Assembly: GCF_022843985.1 (NCBI RefSeq)
Contig: NZ_JALHMP010000008.1
Coordinates: 62,001 to 126,000 of the forward strand
Direction of reading: 5' to 3'
DNA length: 64,000 nt
Origin: Phreatobacter sp.
GTDB taxonomy: Bacteria > Pseudomonadota > Alphaproteobacteria > Rhizobiales > Phreatobacteraceae
The translations under genes and the position numbers were made by a program. Positions 52,004-62,056 of the stretch are shown here, piece after piece. The notes under the pieces are model-generated. The model saw nothing but the letters and a program-made list of their open reading frames with translations. It was not told the origin of the DNA and did not search any database. Positions within the stretch are counted from its first letter, which is position 1; each line of letters opens with the position of its first letter.

Positions 52004-52678
52004 ATGTCGCGCTACCAGCCGGTGCCACTGACCGACCACGTGGAATGGCCGGCAGACGAGATGCAGGCGCGCGCCGAGACCTTCCTCGCCGACATCCGCC
52101 GGCGGCATACGGTGCGCGACTTCTCCAGCCGTCCCGTCCCGCGCCTCCTTATCGAAACCTGCATCCGCGCTGCCGGCACGGCCCCGAACGGCGCCAACCA
52201 CCAGCCCTGGCATTTCTGCGTCATCGGCGACCCCGCAGTGAAGCGGCGCATCCGCGAGGCCGCCGAGACCGAGGAGCGGGAGTTCTATGCCGGCAAGGCG
52301 GGCGAGGAATGGCTGAAGGCGCTGGGTCCCCTCGGCACCGATCCCGACAAGCCGTTTCTCGAAACGGCGCCCTGGCTCATCGGCGTCTTCGGGGCGCGCC
52401 GCTCGGTCAGCGCCGACGGGGTGCTGCGGAAGAACTATTACGTGCCCGAATCGGTCTCCATCGCGGTCGGCTTCCTCATCGTCGCGCTGCACCAGGCAGG
52501 TCTCGTCAGCCTGACCCATACGCCCGCGCCGATGGGCTTCCTCAACGAGATCTGCGGCCGGCCGGACGAGGAGAAGCCCTACATCCTGATGGTCGTGGGC
52601 TACCCGGCACCGGGCGCCACGATCCCCGCCCATGCGCTGGAGAAGAAGCCGCTGGAGGCGATCGCCAGCTTCCTGTGA
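52004..52678 (+). CDS. nitroreductase family flavoprotein, iodotyrosine deiodinase-like
   Basis: An FMN enzyme of 224 residues with [14 protein letters not shown] and [16 protein letters not shown] as FMN-phosphate and isoalloxazine contacts. The segment [21 protein letters not shown] matches the active-site lid of the iodotyrosine deiodinase branch (Glu, Tyr, Lys). The start at 52004 follows a perfect AGGAGGGA, and the track start at 51641 is too long. Likely activity is reductive dehalogenation or nitroreduction. The natural substrate is unknown. It is transcribed divergently from prfB. Confidence 0.9.
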   Translation: MSRYQPVPLTDHVEWPADEMQARAETFLADIRRRHTVRDFSSRPVPRLLIETCIRAAGTAPNGANHQPWHFCVIGDPAVKRRIREAAETEEREFYAGKAGEEWLKALGPLGTDPDKPFLETAPWLIGVFGARRSVSADGVLRKNYYVPESVSIAVGFLIVALHQAGLVSLTHTPAPMGFLNEICGRPDEEKPYILMVVGYPAPGATIPAHALEKKPLEAIASFL

Positions 52679-52749
52679 GGCAGCAGCGGCGGCAGGCATT
52701 GCACCGCCCCGCGCCCGCGCCAAAGGGGCGAGCGACCGTCCCGACAAAA

Positions 52750-52773
52750 GAAGGCGGCCCATGGGCCGCCTTC
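52750..52773. terminator. bidirectional palindromic terminator
   Basis: GAAGGCGGCCCATGGGCCGCCTTC is a perfect 24-base palindrome between convergent nitroreductase and mrcA genes. CAAAA lies upstream and TTCC follows. Confidence 0.75.
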
Positions 52774-52801
52774 CGGTGCTCGCCCTGATGGCCGGCAGCC
52801 G

Positions 52802-55258
52802 TCAGTACAGCCCGCCTGTGCCTGTGCCGATGGCGCGGTTGCTCTCGTTGGAAGGGCCGCGCCGCGGTCCGCCTGCGGCGGCCGAATCGAAGGGGTTGAT
52901 CAGCTGGTAGCTGTCCGGCGGGGCGGTGCCGGGCTTGAACGCCTCGAGGATGGCGCCGCCCGAGCCCGCGCCAGCCCGCAGGCCGGTGCGCGGGTCGATG
53001 CGGATCAGCTTGATGCCGGTTGGCACGCGGAAAGGTACGGCCGGACGGTCGGCCAGAGCCACGCGCATGAACTCCTGGAAAATCGGCACGGCGAGCGCAC
53101 CGCCGGTAGCATTGCTGCCAAGGGTCCGAGGCGTGTCATAGCCAACATAGACGCCGACCGCGAGATCAGGCGAGAAGCCGACGAACCAGGCGTCCTTGGC
53201 CTCGTTGGTGGTGCCGGTCTTGCCGGCGATCGGTTTGCCGAGGGCCCGCAGGGAGGTGGCGGTGCCGCGCAGCACGGCCCCCTCCATCATCGAGGTCATC
53301 TGATAGGCGGTCATCGGATCGAGGACCTGCTCGCGCCGGTCGACGAGGATCGGCTCGTCCTGGTTCTGCCAGCGCGGCGCCGTGCAGCCCTGACACTGGC
53401 GGTCGTCGTGTCGGAAGATGGTCGACCCGGTGCGGTCCTGGATGCGGTCGATGAGCGTCGGACGGATGCGGCGGCCGCCATTGGCGAACATGGAATAGGC
53501 GGCAGTCATGCGCATGACCGTCGTCTCGCCGGCGCCCAGCGAATAGGACAGGAACGAAGGCATGTCATCATAGACGCCGAAGCGCTTGGCATATTCAGCG
53601 ATGAGCGGCATGCCGACATCGTTGGCGAGGCGCACGGTCATGACGTTGCGCGAGCGCTCGATGCCGAAGCGCAGGGTCTGCGGACCATAGAACTGGCCGG
53701 AATAGTTTTCCGGTCGCCAGACCTCGCCACCATTGCCGGTGGCGAGTTCGAAAGGCGCATCCATCACCACGGTCGAGGGCGTGTAGCCGTTGTCGAGGGC
53801 GGCGGCATAGACGAAGGGCTTGAAGGCAGAGCCCGGCTGGCGGCGCGCCTGGGTGGCGCGGTTGAACTGGCTCTGGTCGAAGGAGAAGCCGCCGACCATG
53901 GCAAGGACGCGGCCCGTGTAGGGGTCCATGGCGACGAGGCCGCCTGAAACCTCCGGCACCTGGCGGAGGCGGAACTGGCCCTCGCGGCCGGCCAGCGGCT
54001 CGACATAGACGACGTCCCCGGCATTGAGGGTGCGGCCGACGGGACGGCGGGTCCAGCGGGCGCCCTCGGCGGTGATCAGGCCGAGATCGCGTGCCGGGCT
54101 GACCTGGCCCGAGGTCTCGCGGCCTGGATGCAGGCCGATACGCGCCGTCTCGCCCTGGGAGTCGATGACGACGGCGAGGCGCCAGCCGATATCGTTGAAA
54201 TTGCGGATCTCGGCGAGCTTGGTCCCCCAGTCGCCGCGCATGTCCTCGATGCGCGTCACCGGGCCCCGCCAGCCGCGCTGTTCGTCGAAGCGGATCAGTC
54301 CGGCCGTCAGTGCCTGGCGGGCGGCCATCTGCAGCTTGGGATCGAGAGTCGTGCGGATCGACAGGCCACCTTCGAGCAGCTTCTTGTCGCCGAACCGGTC
54401 GATCATCTCCCGGCGGACCTCCTCGGCGAAGAAGTCTGCAGCGAATTGCTGCTGCCGCGGCGAGCGCGGATTGACGGTCAGGGGCGTGCGGCGGGCCGCC
54501 TCGCCCTGCTCGGCGGTGATGTGGCCATCCTCGACCATGCGGCTGATGACGTAGTTGCGGCGCTCGACGGCACGGTCGCGGTTGCGGAAGGGGTGGAGCT
54601 GGGTCGGGCTTTTCGGCAGGGCGGCGAGATAGGCCGCCTCCGGCACGGTGAGTTCGTGGACCGACTTGTCAAAATAGACCAGGGCGGCGGCGGCGACGCC
54701 ATAGGCGCCGAAGCCGGGAATGACGAAGCCGAGATAGATCTCGTTGAGGTAGAGTTCGAGGATCTGGTCCTTGGTGAAGGCCGATTCCATGCGCATGGCG
54801 ATCAGCGCCTCGCGCACCTTGCGGTCCACCGTCTGCTCGCCCGACAGCAGGAAGTTCTTCGCCACCTGCTGGGTGATGGTCGAGGCGCCCTGGGGGCGGC
54901 GGTTGGTGCCGCGGTTCTGGAAATTGGTCAGGGCGGCGCGGGCAATGCCCGTCAAGTCGATGCCGTTATGCGAGTAGAAATTCTTGTCCTCAGCCGAGAG
55001 GAAGGCCTGGATGACCATTTTCGGCACGGCCTGAATGGGCAGGTAGAGCCGGCGCTCACGGGCATATTCGGCCATGAGCTGGCCGTCGGCCGCATGGACG
55101 CGGCTCATGATCGGCGGCTCGTAATTGCGCAGCGTGTTGTAGTCGGGAAGCTCCTTCGTCACCTGTGCGACATAGACGGCCACGCCGGCGGCGCCGAGCA
55201 GGAACACGATCGTCCCCAGCCCGAAAGCCCAGCCGAAGAATCGGAGAACCAGCCTCAT
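52802..55258 (-). CDS. mrcA: penicillin-binding protein 1A (bifunctional)
   Basis: Bifunctional peptidoglycan synthase of 818 residues from ATG 55258 (MRLVLRFFGW), or 830 from the track start. It has one N-terminal membrane anchor. The glycosyltransferase domain has SAEDKNFYSHNGID with the catalytic Glu, and GASTITQQVAKN. The transpeptidase has SxxK in PGSAFKPFVY, SRN in ERSRNVMTV and KTGTT. A short central insertion with OB-like sequence lies between. The C-terminus is Gly/Ser-rich. In Hyphomicrobiales this gene lies between amiC and prfB, as here. Confidence 0.95.
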   Translation of the reverse strand: MRLVLRFFGWAFGLGTIVFLLGAAGVAVYVAQVTKELPDYNTLRNYEPPIMSRVHAADGQLMAEYARERRLYLPIQAVPKMVIQAFLSAEDKNFYSHNGIDLTGIARAALTNFQNRGTNRRPQGASTITQQVAKNFLLSGEQTVDRKVREALIAMRMESAFTKDQILELYLNEIYLGFVIPGFGAYGVAAAALVYFDKSVHELTVPEAAYLAALPKSPTQLHPFRNRDRAVERRNYVISRMVEDGHITAEQGEAARRTPLTVNPRSPRQQQFAADFFAEEVRREMIDRFGDKKLLEGGLSIRTTLDPKLQMAARQALTAGLIRFDEQRGWRGPVTRIEDMRGDWGTKLAEIRNFNDIGWRLAVVIDSQGETARIGLHPGRETSGQVSPARDLGLITAEGARWTRRPVGRTLNAGDVVYVEPLAGREGQFRLRQVPEVSGGLVAMDPYTGRVLAMVGGFSFDQSQFNRATQARRQPGSAFKPFVYAAALDNGYTPSTVVMDAPFELATGNGGEVWRPENYSGQFYGPQTLRFGIERSRNVMTVRLANDVGMPLIAEYAKRFGVYDDMPSFLSYSLGAGETTVMRMTAAYSMFANGGRRIRPTLIDRIQDRTGSTIFRHDDRQCQGCTAPRWQNQDEPILVDRREQVLDPMTAYQMTSMMEGAVLRGTATSLRALGKPIAGKTGTTNEAKDAWFVGFSPDLAVGVYVGYDTPRTLGSNATGGALAVPIFQEFMRVALADRPAVPFRVPTGIKLIRIDPRTGLRAGAGSGGAILEAFKPGTAPPDSYQLINPFDSAAAGGPRRGPSNESNRAIGTGTGGLY

Positions 55259-55492
55259 CCGCTCAAATCGCGCCCTGCGGGCTGCGCCTCTCATCGTCCC
55301 CGAAAAGCCAAAGGTCGCCGGCTGGGGATGCCTTGTTCACACGTGACGCCATTCTAGCACGAAGACTGCGTCCAGCCCATCCGCACGGCCCGGCGCTGAA
55401 CCCCATTCTGGCAGCGGGAAACGCAGGAAAAAGACGGTTGCCCTGCGACTGTGGCGCAGATGTGACCCGCCGATGGCGCGGGGCGGGTCGCC

Positions 55493-56797
55493 TCACCGAC
55501 GTGCCGCCGGGGCCACGGGCGGCCCGTTGCGGGTGGCAAAAAACTGGTCGATGGCCCTGGCCACGGAATCCGCCGTGCGGTCTCGCCAGATCGCCGAGGT
55601 CAGCATCTCCACATCGCGGCGGCTGGTGACGAAGCCGAGTTCGACCAGCACCGAGGGGATGTCATGCGCCCGCAGCACCTGGAAACCGGCGGAGCGCAGC
55701 GGCAGGCGGTGCATGCGGGTCACCTGACGCATCTCGCCGGCGAGCGTGCGGGCGAAATTGGCGGAGTAGATGCGCGTCTCGCGGCGCGTCAGGTCGATGA
55801 GGATGTCGGCGACCTCTGAGGGTTCATCGGAGAGGTCGAGGCCGGCAATGGCGTCGGCCTTGTTCTCGCGCTCGGCGAGACGCTCGGAATCGGCATCGGA
55901 GGCCCGGTCTGAGAGGGTGTAGACGGTGACGCCGCGGGCATTCTCGTTGGCACCGCCGATGGAATCGGCATGGATGGAGATGAAGAGCTGGGCCCGCGCG
56001 TCGCGGGCGAGACGCACCCGCTCGCCCAGGGGAACGAAGATGTCGCGGTCCCGCGTCATCACCACGCGGTAGCGGCCGCCGGCAGCAAGCTTGTCGCGCA
56101 GCACCTTGGCAAAATCGAGGACGATCATCTTCTCCTCGTCGCCGGTGGAGGGGGCGATCGCGCCGGGATCGATACCGCCATGGCCGGGATCGATGACGAC
56201 GACCGGCGGGCCATTCTCCTCCTCGACGCGCGGCGACAGGCGTGGCCCCAGCGTCTCGCGATCGCCACGGCGGGCAATGTTGCTGACAGCACGGTCGGTC
56301 AGCGCGCGGCGGAAGCCATCGGCATCGGTGCGTACGAGGTCGAGATGCAGGCGTGGCGGCCGCCCGTCCTGACCCTCGATGGTGAGCGCCCGCTCGATCG
56401 CGGCAGGGCCTGTCAGCTCGATGACGATGCGCGACTTGCCCGGCGCGAAAAGGCCGAAGCGGAAGGTCTTGACCAGGCCACGACGGTCACCGGTCGGCGG
56501 CGCGATATGGAAATGGACCTCGTCGAGGTCGATGATGACGCGATAGGGATCGGCGAGGGCGAAGGCACGCATCTCGACCGGGCGGGTCAGGTCGAAGGTC
56601 AGGCGGGTGCGCGGGCCGTCGACGGACAGATGGGCCGCCGCGACCACGGCGGGCAGCGCGGTGCGGGCACCGTCGGCTGAAGCGGGAACGGCGCGCCCCG
56701 CGTACGACACGGCCCCCGTCGTCTGGGCATGGACGGAAGGCGCCGCGGCGAGGATCATCGCGGCCAGAACAACCATGATGACGAGGCGAACGACCAT
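55493..56797 (-). CDS. amiC: N-acetylmuramoyl-L-alanine amidase (AmiC-type, AMIN + Amidase_3)
   Basis: Periplasmic amidase of 434 residues from ATG 56797, with signal peptide MVVRLVIMVVLAAMILAAAPSVHAQ. An AMIN domain (about residues 35-150, with RTRLTFDLTRPVEMRAFAL) precedes a zinc amidase domain containing VVIDPGHGGIDPGA (His, with Glu in EEKMIVLDFAKV) and FISIHADSIGG, ending with a C-terminal Glu region VLVELGFVTS. It cleaves septal peptidoglycan. It lies upstream of mrcA on the same strand. Confidence 0.93.
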   Translation of the reverse strand: MVVRLVIMVVLAAMILAAAPSVHAQTTGAVSYAGRAVPASADGARTALPAVVAAAHLSVDGPRTRLTFDLTRPVEMRAFALADPYRVIIDLDEVHFHIAPPTGDRRGLVKTFRFGLFAPGKSRIVIELTGPAAIERALTIEGQDGRPPRLHLDLVRTDADGFRRALTDRAVSNIARRGDRETLGPRLSPRVEEENGPPVVVIDPGHGGIDPGAIAPSTGDEEKMIVLDFAKVLRDKLAAGGRYRVVMTRDRDIFVPLGERVRLARDARAQLFISIHADSIGGANENARGVTVYTLSDRASDADSERLAERENKADAIAGLDLSDEPSEVADILIDLTRRETRIYSANFARTLAGEMRQVTRMHRLPLRSAGFQVLRAHDIPSVLVELGFVTSRRDVEMLTSAIWRDRTADSVARAIDQFFATRNGPPVAPAARR

Positions 56798-56930
56798 GAT
56801 CCCCCGAGAATCGCGGCATGACGGCGAAAGGACCGCCAGCATCGATAGCTGATAGGGCCGGCCCGGTTAACTCCCCGTTAAGCATCGCGGCGGATTCGTC
56901 GGGGCGCCGTTGCGCCCCGGCAACGGCGGC

Positions 56931-57413
56931 TCAGGTGTCGCGGGCGCGGGTCTTCTCGACGAGATCGCGATAGGCTGGCGTGCCGATACCGACCTGGCCC
57001 CAGATCGGCCGCCGGCGTCCGCCGGGCGCGATGAGGTCATATTGCTCGTCGGCGGCCCAGAGGGCCACGATCTGCCGCGGGAACAGATGCCCCTCGGGAT
57101 CGAAAGCGGGAGCGCCGCCGCCCTCCGCAGCCGCGATGGCCCGGAAAAGATCGGCCGCCGGCGTGTCGGCACAGTCGAGGCCGGCCAGCGTCACGCGGTG
57201 GATCTCGGGCAGCGGGGCGACGCCGATGAAGCGGACGCGGCCGCCGGAATCATAGTCAACCTGCACCGATTCTTCGGCAAAGGCGTCCGATTCGGCATGG
57301 GTCGGCCCGGCGGCCAGGCCGGTCGCCGCCGCGGCCGCCCGCAGGGCCTGGCGCGTCGCGCCGAGCTTGAGCGGCCCCAATCCATCGTGGGGCACGAATT
57401 GCAGCCTGATCAT
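56931..57413 (-). CDS. hypothetical protein, LKLG-motif type
   Basis: A 160-residue soluble protein starting MIRLQFVPHDGLGPLKLGAT, with a conserved-looking N-terminal GxGPLKLGMxxxxVR-like motif seen in uncharacterised bacterial proteins that are sometimes immunity-like. It has no signal peptide or membrane segment. The ORF track runs back to 57791, but ATG 57413 gives this sensible N-terminus. It is upstream of amiC on the same strand with a 133-base gap. I cannot assign a function. Confidence 0.6.
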   Translation of the reverse strand: MIRLQFVPHDGLGPLKLGATRQALRAAAAATGLAAGPTHAESDAFAEESVQVDYDSGGRVRFIGVAPLPEIHRVTLAGLDCADTPAADLFRAIAAAEGGGAPAFDPEGHLFPRQIVALWAADEQYDLIAPGGRRRPIWGQVGIGTPAYRDLVEKTRARDT

Positions 57414-57660
57414 ATCGGACCCCGTCGATGGTTCGCGCGCCCCGCTGACGCGGCCCTGCGGCAGCGCTGTGACCTTCCCCTTAGCGGCATGGCCGTCCCG
57501 GGGATCACGACCCGCAGCAAGTGTGGGAATTGGGCAACAGACAAGACCTGTCGGAGCGCCAAATCCAGTGTTTCCATGGCTTTGTGATTGCGGCTTTTTC
57601 GCGAACAGGTCACCTCTAGTCCCCGTGTTTAACCACGATTCACCGCAGGGCAACGCCGAA

Positions 57661-58326
57661 ATGCAGAACGTCCCCCAGAGTGCCGCGTCCCCCTCTTCCG
57701 CGACCAACGGCGAGACGCAGCTGCTGTCGCGCCGCTTCTTCGTGCTGGCGGCTCCCGCGATCCTGACCACGGCCTGCACCACCGTCGGCACCGGCTCCTA
57801 CGGGACCATCACCGAGGGGCGCGTGACGCTGCCGGCCATGGACACGTCGGGCGTCAACCCGCGCTGGCTGCGCCAGACGGTGGCCTATAGCGGCGGCGAG
57901 GCTGTCGGAACCGTGGTCGTGCGGCCGTCGGAGCGCCATCTCTATCTGATCACCGGGCGCGGCACGGCGATCCGCTATGGCGTCGGCGTTGGCCGCCAGG
58001 GCGCGCTGTGGCACGGCCGGGCGGTGATCGGGCGCAAGGGCTCCTGGCCGAACTGGACCCCGACCGCCAACATGATCCGTTACGACCCCCGCAATGCCCG
58101 CTATGCCGGCGGCATGCCCGGCGGCATCAACAATCCGCTCGGGGCCCGCGCGCTCTATCTCTATCGCGGCAACCGGGACACGATGTACCGCCTGCACGGG
58201 ACCAATGTGCCCTCCTCGATCGGCACAGCGGTGTCTTCGGGCTGCATCCGGCTGTTCAACCACGACATCATCGACCTGCATGACCGTGTGCGGATCGGCA
58301 CCCCCGTGGTGGTGCTCGCCGGCTGA
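57661..58326 (+). CDS. L,D-transpeptidase (YkuD family)
   Basis: A 221-residue cell-wall enzyme that makes 3-3 cross-links or attaches proteins to peptidoglycan. The YkuD catalytic region MYRLHGTNVPSSIG...SSGCIRLFNHDIIDL contains the His and nucleophilic Cys. The N-terminus has LSRRFFVLAAPAILTTACTT, a twin-arginine-like leader followed by a possible but imperfect lipobox (LTTAC). ATG 57661 is preferred over the track start at 57367. It diverges from the hypothetical gene. Confidence 0.92.
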   Translation: MQNVPQSAASPSSATNGETQLLSRRFFVLAAPAILTTACTTVGTGSYGTITEGRVTLPAMDTSGVNPRWLRQTVAYSGGEAVGTVVVRPSERHLYLITGRGTAIRYGVGVGRQGALWHGRAVIGRKGSWPNWTPTANMIRYDPRNARYAGGMPGGINNPLGARALYLYRGNRDTMYRLHGTNVPSSIGTAVSSGCIRLFNHDIIDLHDRVRIGTPVVVLAG

Positions 58327-58347
58327 CGGCGCGCGCCCAGGTGACGA

Positions 58348-58367
58348 GAGGGGTCGCGTGGCCCCTC
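58348..58367 (+). terminator. weak hairpin after the L,D-transpeptidase gene
   Basis: GAGGGG and CCCCTC form a six-bp stem with an eight-base loop, 22 bases after the stop codon. It is followed by a pyrimidine run CTCCCTTA without a clean U-tract. Confidence 0.4.
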
Positions 58368-58381
58368 CTCCCTTATCCGGC

Positions 58382-58411
58382 TTGCCAATCCGCCCTTTGC
58401 GCCGCTACAAC
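58382..58411 (+). promoter_or_regulatory. candidate rne promoter
   Basis: TTGCCA (58382-58387) and TACAAC (58406-58411) are 18 bp apart. If used, it gives a leader of about 390 nt before rne. Long leaders are the usual target of RNase E autoregulation, and I see no specific known motif in it. It is the only site I could pick out in the 482-base gap between the two genes. Confidence 0.45.
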
Positions 58412-58808
58412 CCCTGCAGCATGGTTCGCGAGCCCGAGGGCGGCGAGTCGCGTTTGCCGCCGGTGACTTGGGATCCGGCTCCGCGGCTTCCCGTCCGACT
58501 GACGCTCCGTTCTGGTTTCTTGCCGAGATCAAGACGACCGTGCCCCTTCGCCGCATCTCGCGGCGCGTCACGTTCACGGGTGTGCGGCATGCCGGCATCG
58601 ACGGTTTTCGGGTCAGGACGAACGAGCGGCTCCACCGCTTTCGCTCGCCGCCCCGCCGTCAGCCTTCCGTCCGGCCCTACCCCCTTCCTTTCCGCAGCAT
58701 TGACGGCCGTGCGCCGGCGCCCTGTCGGCGCCGCCCCGGCATTTCTCGCCGAGCGGGGCCCTGTCGGGCCGGCGCCAGCGGCCGTCCCAACACACAAGAG
58801 TTCATCCG

Positions 58809-61688
58809 ATGGCCAACAAGATGCTCATCGATGCCGCCCACCCGGAAGAAACCCGGGTCGTGGTGGTCCGTGGTAATCGCGTCGAGGAATTCGATTTCGA
58901 GAGCCAGTCCCGCAAACAGCTGCGTGGCAATATCTATCTCGCCAAGGTCACACGGGTCGAACCGTCCCTGCAGGCCGCCTTCATTGAATATGGCGGCAAC
59001 CGCCACGGCTTCCTCGCCTTCTCGGAAATCCACCCGGACTATTACCAGATCCCGGTCGCCGACCGGGAAGCACTGCTCGCCGACGAGGCGCGCCAGCACC
59101 GCGAGGAAGATGACGAGGACAATGGCCGCAGCCGGCGTTCCGAACGTCCGGCCAAGGGCGGAAACGGACGACGCCGCCGCCGCAACGAACGGCGCCCGCG
59201 CAACGAGGCGGCTGATGCCAAGACCTCGGAAGCGGTGACGGGCGAAGCTGTACTCGACGGCGATCAGGAAGGCGATCGCGAAGCGATCATCGGGGCCACC
59301 GAGGCGGGAATGGCCGACGAGCAGCCGGCGACTCTCGAAGGCAGGGCGCTGGAAGTCGCCCCTCCGGAGGATCGCGCCTATGCTGTAGAATCCGACGGTG
59401 GCCCGTCCGAGGATGATGACGAGGACGGTGACGACGAGGAAAACGGCGACTCGGAAAACGGTGAGGGCCCCCGCGAGGAGGATCAGGTCGAATCCGTCGG
59501 CGCGGGTGATGCCTATGAGGACATGCCGGACCGCACCTTCCGTCCGCGCAAGCAGTACAAGATCCAGGAAGTGATCAAGCGCCGGCAGGTGATGCTGGTG
59601 CAGGTCGTCAAGGAAGAGCGCGGCAACAAGGGCGCGGCACTGACCACCTATCTGTCGCTCGCCGGCCGCTACTCCGTGCTGATGCCCAACACCGCCCGTG
59701 GCGGCGGCATTTCCCGCAAGATCACCAATGCGGTGGACCGCAAGCGATTGAAGGCCATCGCCGGGGACCTCGAGGTTCCGGACGGTATGGGCGTGATCCT
59801 GCGCACGGCAGGTGCAAACCGCACCAAGACCGAGGTCAAGCGCGACTTCGAATATCTCCTGCGCATGTGGGAGACGGTGCGAGAGACGACGCTGAAGTCT
59901 CACGCCCCGACTCTGACCTACGAAGAGGGATCGCTGATCAAGCGTTCCATCCGCGACCTCTATAACAAGGATATCGATGAGGTCCTGGTCGCCGGCGAGG
60001 AGGGTTACAAGGAGGCCAAGGACTTCATGCGCATGCTCATGCCGAGCCATGCGAAGAACGTGAAGCCCTATCGCGAGCCGCAGCCGCTTTTCGCCCGCTC
60101 GGGCGTCGAGGCGCAGCTCGATGCGATGTTCTCCAACACCGTCCAGCTCAAGTCGGGCGGCTATATCGTCATCAATCCGACAGAAGCGCTGGTCGCCATC
60201 GACGTGAATTCCGGGCGTTCGACCCGCGAGCACAATATCGAGGACACGGCGCTCCGGACCAATCTCGAGGCGGCCGACGAGGTTGCCCGCCAGTTGCGCC
60301 TGCGCGATCTCGCCGGCCTCATCGTCGTCGATTTCATCGACATGGACGAGGGCCGCAACAACCGCGCCGTCGAAAAGCGGATGAAGGATGCGCTGAAGAA
60401 CGACCGGGCGCGGATTCAGGTCGGTCGCATCTCGCATTTCGGCCTGCTGGAGATGAGCCGCCAGCGCATCCGCACCGGCGTGCTGGAGAGCTCGACCGAG
60501 ACATGCCCGACCTGCGGCGGCCTCGGCCATGTCCGCTCGGTCTCCTCGGTAGCGCTGCATCTGCTGCGCTCGGTCGAGGAGCAGTTGCTGCGGGCGGCGA
60601 CGCATGACGTCATCGTGCGCACGCGCACGGCCGTGGCGCTCTACGTCCTCAACAACAAGCGCGCCCATCTCCATGAACTGGAGACGCGCTTCCGGGTCAG
60701 TGTCGACATCAGCGCCGACGAGACCATGGCCGGCCAGCAGATGTTTGCCATCGACAAGGGCGCCCAGGTGCACACGGCGGAAACCGCCTACAAGCCGCCG
60801 GCCATCCTGCCCCTGCCCGTCGAGCCCGACGACCTCGTCGAAGAGGACTTCGAGGAGGACGAGGAGACCACCGAGGCTGAAGCGGAGAGCGGCGAAGGTC
60901 GCGCGCGCACCAAGCCCCGCGACCAGGGCGAGGCCGAGAGCGAGGAGAGCAGCGAGCGCCGGCGCAAGCGACGCCGTCGCCGCCGGCGCGGCCGCAACGG
61001 CGAGCGCGAGGACGGCGCCGAGGGTGCGGAGCGCGGTGGCCAGTTCGCCGACGATGACGGCTCGCCGGCCCGCGACGACGAGGGTGATGAAGAGGACGAA
61101 GCCGTCACGGCGACCGACGGCGAGCCAGGCGAAGCGGGCGGAGACGATGCCAGCGAGGCCGAGCGCCGGCGCCGGCGCCGCGGCCGGCGCGGCGGACGTC
61201 GTTCGCGCCGCGAGGACGAGGCCGTTGGCGTGGTCAGCGGTGCTGCCGATGATGTCGCAGCTGACGCCGAACAGCCTTCAGGGGAGGACCCCTTCCCGGT
61301 GCCGGCCGATCCGGAGGCGGAGGTCGCCGCCGAGACCGAGACGGTTGGGCGCGGTCCGCGCCATGCCGGCCGGCGCGGGCGCACGCCGCGCGCCGTCACC
61401 ATCACCGAGGACGGTGTCGCGCCGAGCGTGGCGGAGGCGGCCCCCGTACCGGCAGAGCGGCCGGCACGTCGCCGCCGGACGCCGCCCGCCGAACCGATCC
61501 CGGCGGCAGAACCCGTCGCGATCGCCGCGCCGCTTCCCGTCGCGGCCACGACATTGGCTCCCGAAGCGCCTGTAGCCGAACCGGTCAAGCGGCGCCGGAC
61601 CCCCGATCCCGAACCGGTGGACACGGTTCAGCCGGCGGCCGTGACCGCCAGGCGGGCCGGTTGGTGGAACCGCAAGGGCGCCGAATAG
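58809..61688 (+). CDS. rne: ribonuclease E/G
   Basis: Endoribonuclease of 959 residues that starts RNA decay. The S1 domain (MANKMLIDAAHPEETRVVVV, then GNIYLAKVTRVEPSLQAAFIEYG) is split by an acidic and basic insertion of about 150 residues, typical of alphaproteobacteria. The catalytic domain has VAIDVNSGRSTREHNIEDTALRTN and LIVVDFIDM with the magnesium-binding Asp pair, and the CPTCGGLGHV zinc-link. The C-terminal half is disordered, alternating acidic stretches with Arg-rich blocks (RRRKRRRRRRRGRNG) that bind RNA or degradosome partners. It ends in an arginine/proline tail. Confidence 0.95.
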   Translation: MANKMLIDAAHPEETRVVVVRGNRVEEFDFESQSRKQLRGNIYLAKVTRVEPSLQAAFIEYGGNRHGFLAFSEIHPDYYQIPVADREALLADEARQHREEDDEDNGRSRRSERPAKGGNGRRRRRNERRPRNEAADAKTSEAVTGEAVLDGDQEGDREAIIGATEAGMADEQPATLEGRALEVAPPEDRAYAVESDGGPSEDDDEDGDDEENGDSENGEGPREEDQVESVGAGDAYEDMPDRTFRPRKQYKIQEVIKRRQVMLVQVVKEERGNKGAALTTYLSLAGRYSVLMPNTARGGGISRKITNAVDRKRLKAIAGDLEVPDGMGVILRTAGANRTKTEVKRDFEYLLRMWETVRETTLKSHAPTLTYEEGSLIKRSIRDLYNKDIDEVLVAGEEGYKEAKDFMRMLMPSHAKNVKPYREPQPLFARSGVEAQLDAMFSNTVQLKSGGYIVINPTEALVAIDVNSGRSTREHNIEDTALRTNLEAADEVARQLRLRDLAGLIVVDFIDMDEGRNNRAVEKRMKDALKNDRARIQVGRISHFGLLEMSRQRIRTGVLESSTETCPTCGGLGHVRSVSSVALHLLRSVEEQLLRAATHDVIVRTRTAVALYVLNNKRAHLHELETRFRVSVDISADETMAGQQMFAIDKGAQVHTAETAYKPPAILPLPVEPDDLVEEDFEEDEETTEAEAESGEGRARTKPRDQGEAESEESSERRRKRRRRRRRGRNGEREDGAEGAERGGQFADDDGSPARDDEGDEEDEAVTATDGEPGEAGGDDASEAERRRRRRGRRGGRRSRREDEAVGVVSGAADDVAADAEQPSGEDPFPVPADPEAEVAAETETVGRGPRHAGRRGRTPRAVTITEDGVAPSVAEAAPVPAERPARRRRTPPAEPIPAAEPVAIAAPLPVAATTLAPEAPVAEPVKRRRTPDPEPVDTVQPAAVTARRAGWWNRKGAE

Positions 61689-61718
61689 GACTTGACCGTA
61701 AGCGGTCGAATAGGGATG

Positions 61719-61738
61719 CGGCCGGGAAAACCCGGCCG
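61719..61738 (+). terminator. Rho-independent terminator of rne
   Basis: CGGCCGGG-AAAA-CCCGGCCG is an eight-bp stem with a tetraloop, 30 bases after the rne stop, followed by TTTCCGTTT. Confidence 0.85.
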
Positions 61739-62056
61739 TTTCCGTTTGGTCGCGACGATTCGGTGACATGGCCGATTCGGCTGCGATTCGAGGTACCTAG
61801 AGACCGCAATCGCCGTCCGGCGCACGCGGCGGCGCCGCCCCGGCGTGAACGAAGCCGAAACGGCGCCCCCATCGCTGTCACGATTTTGCCACATCCGGAC
61901 ATGGCGCCCTGGGGATGATCGGCGAACTTATCCCTTGCGGAAACGGGAATCGCCGAGGGGCGCCGCGCCGGCTCAGAATCCGCTTGCCGAATCTCCCCGC
62001 GATTTCCGAGACTTGGAACAGCCAAGCGGCATTTCCCTGGAAAATCGAACGCATCC
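61739..62056. other. intergenic spacer between the rne terminator and the NrdR boxes
   Basis: About 320 bases in which I see only short shadow ORFs and no recognisable gene, RNA or repeat. With the NrdR boxes and the nrdJ leader it makes up the 784-base gap after rne. Confidence 0.45.

Noticed and set aside
51581-52762. 393-aa minus-strand ORF overlapping the nitroreductase gene
   Set aside because: Shadow ORF. The plus-strand gene has an ideal Shine-Dalgarno sequence and family motifs.
58677-60773. 698-aa minus-strand ORF opposite rne
   Set aside because: Its frame follows the codon bias shadow of RNase E, shows no recognisable domain and lacks a ribosome-binding site.
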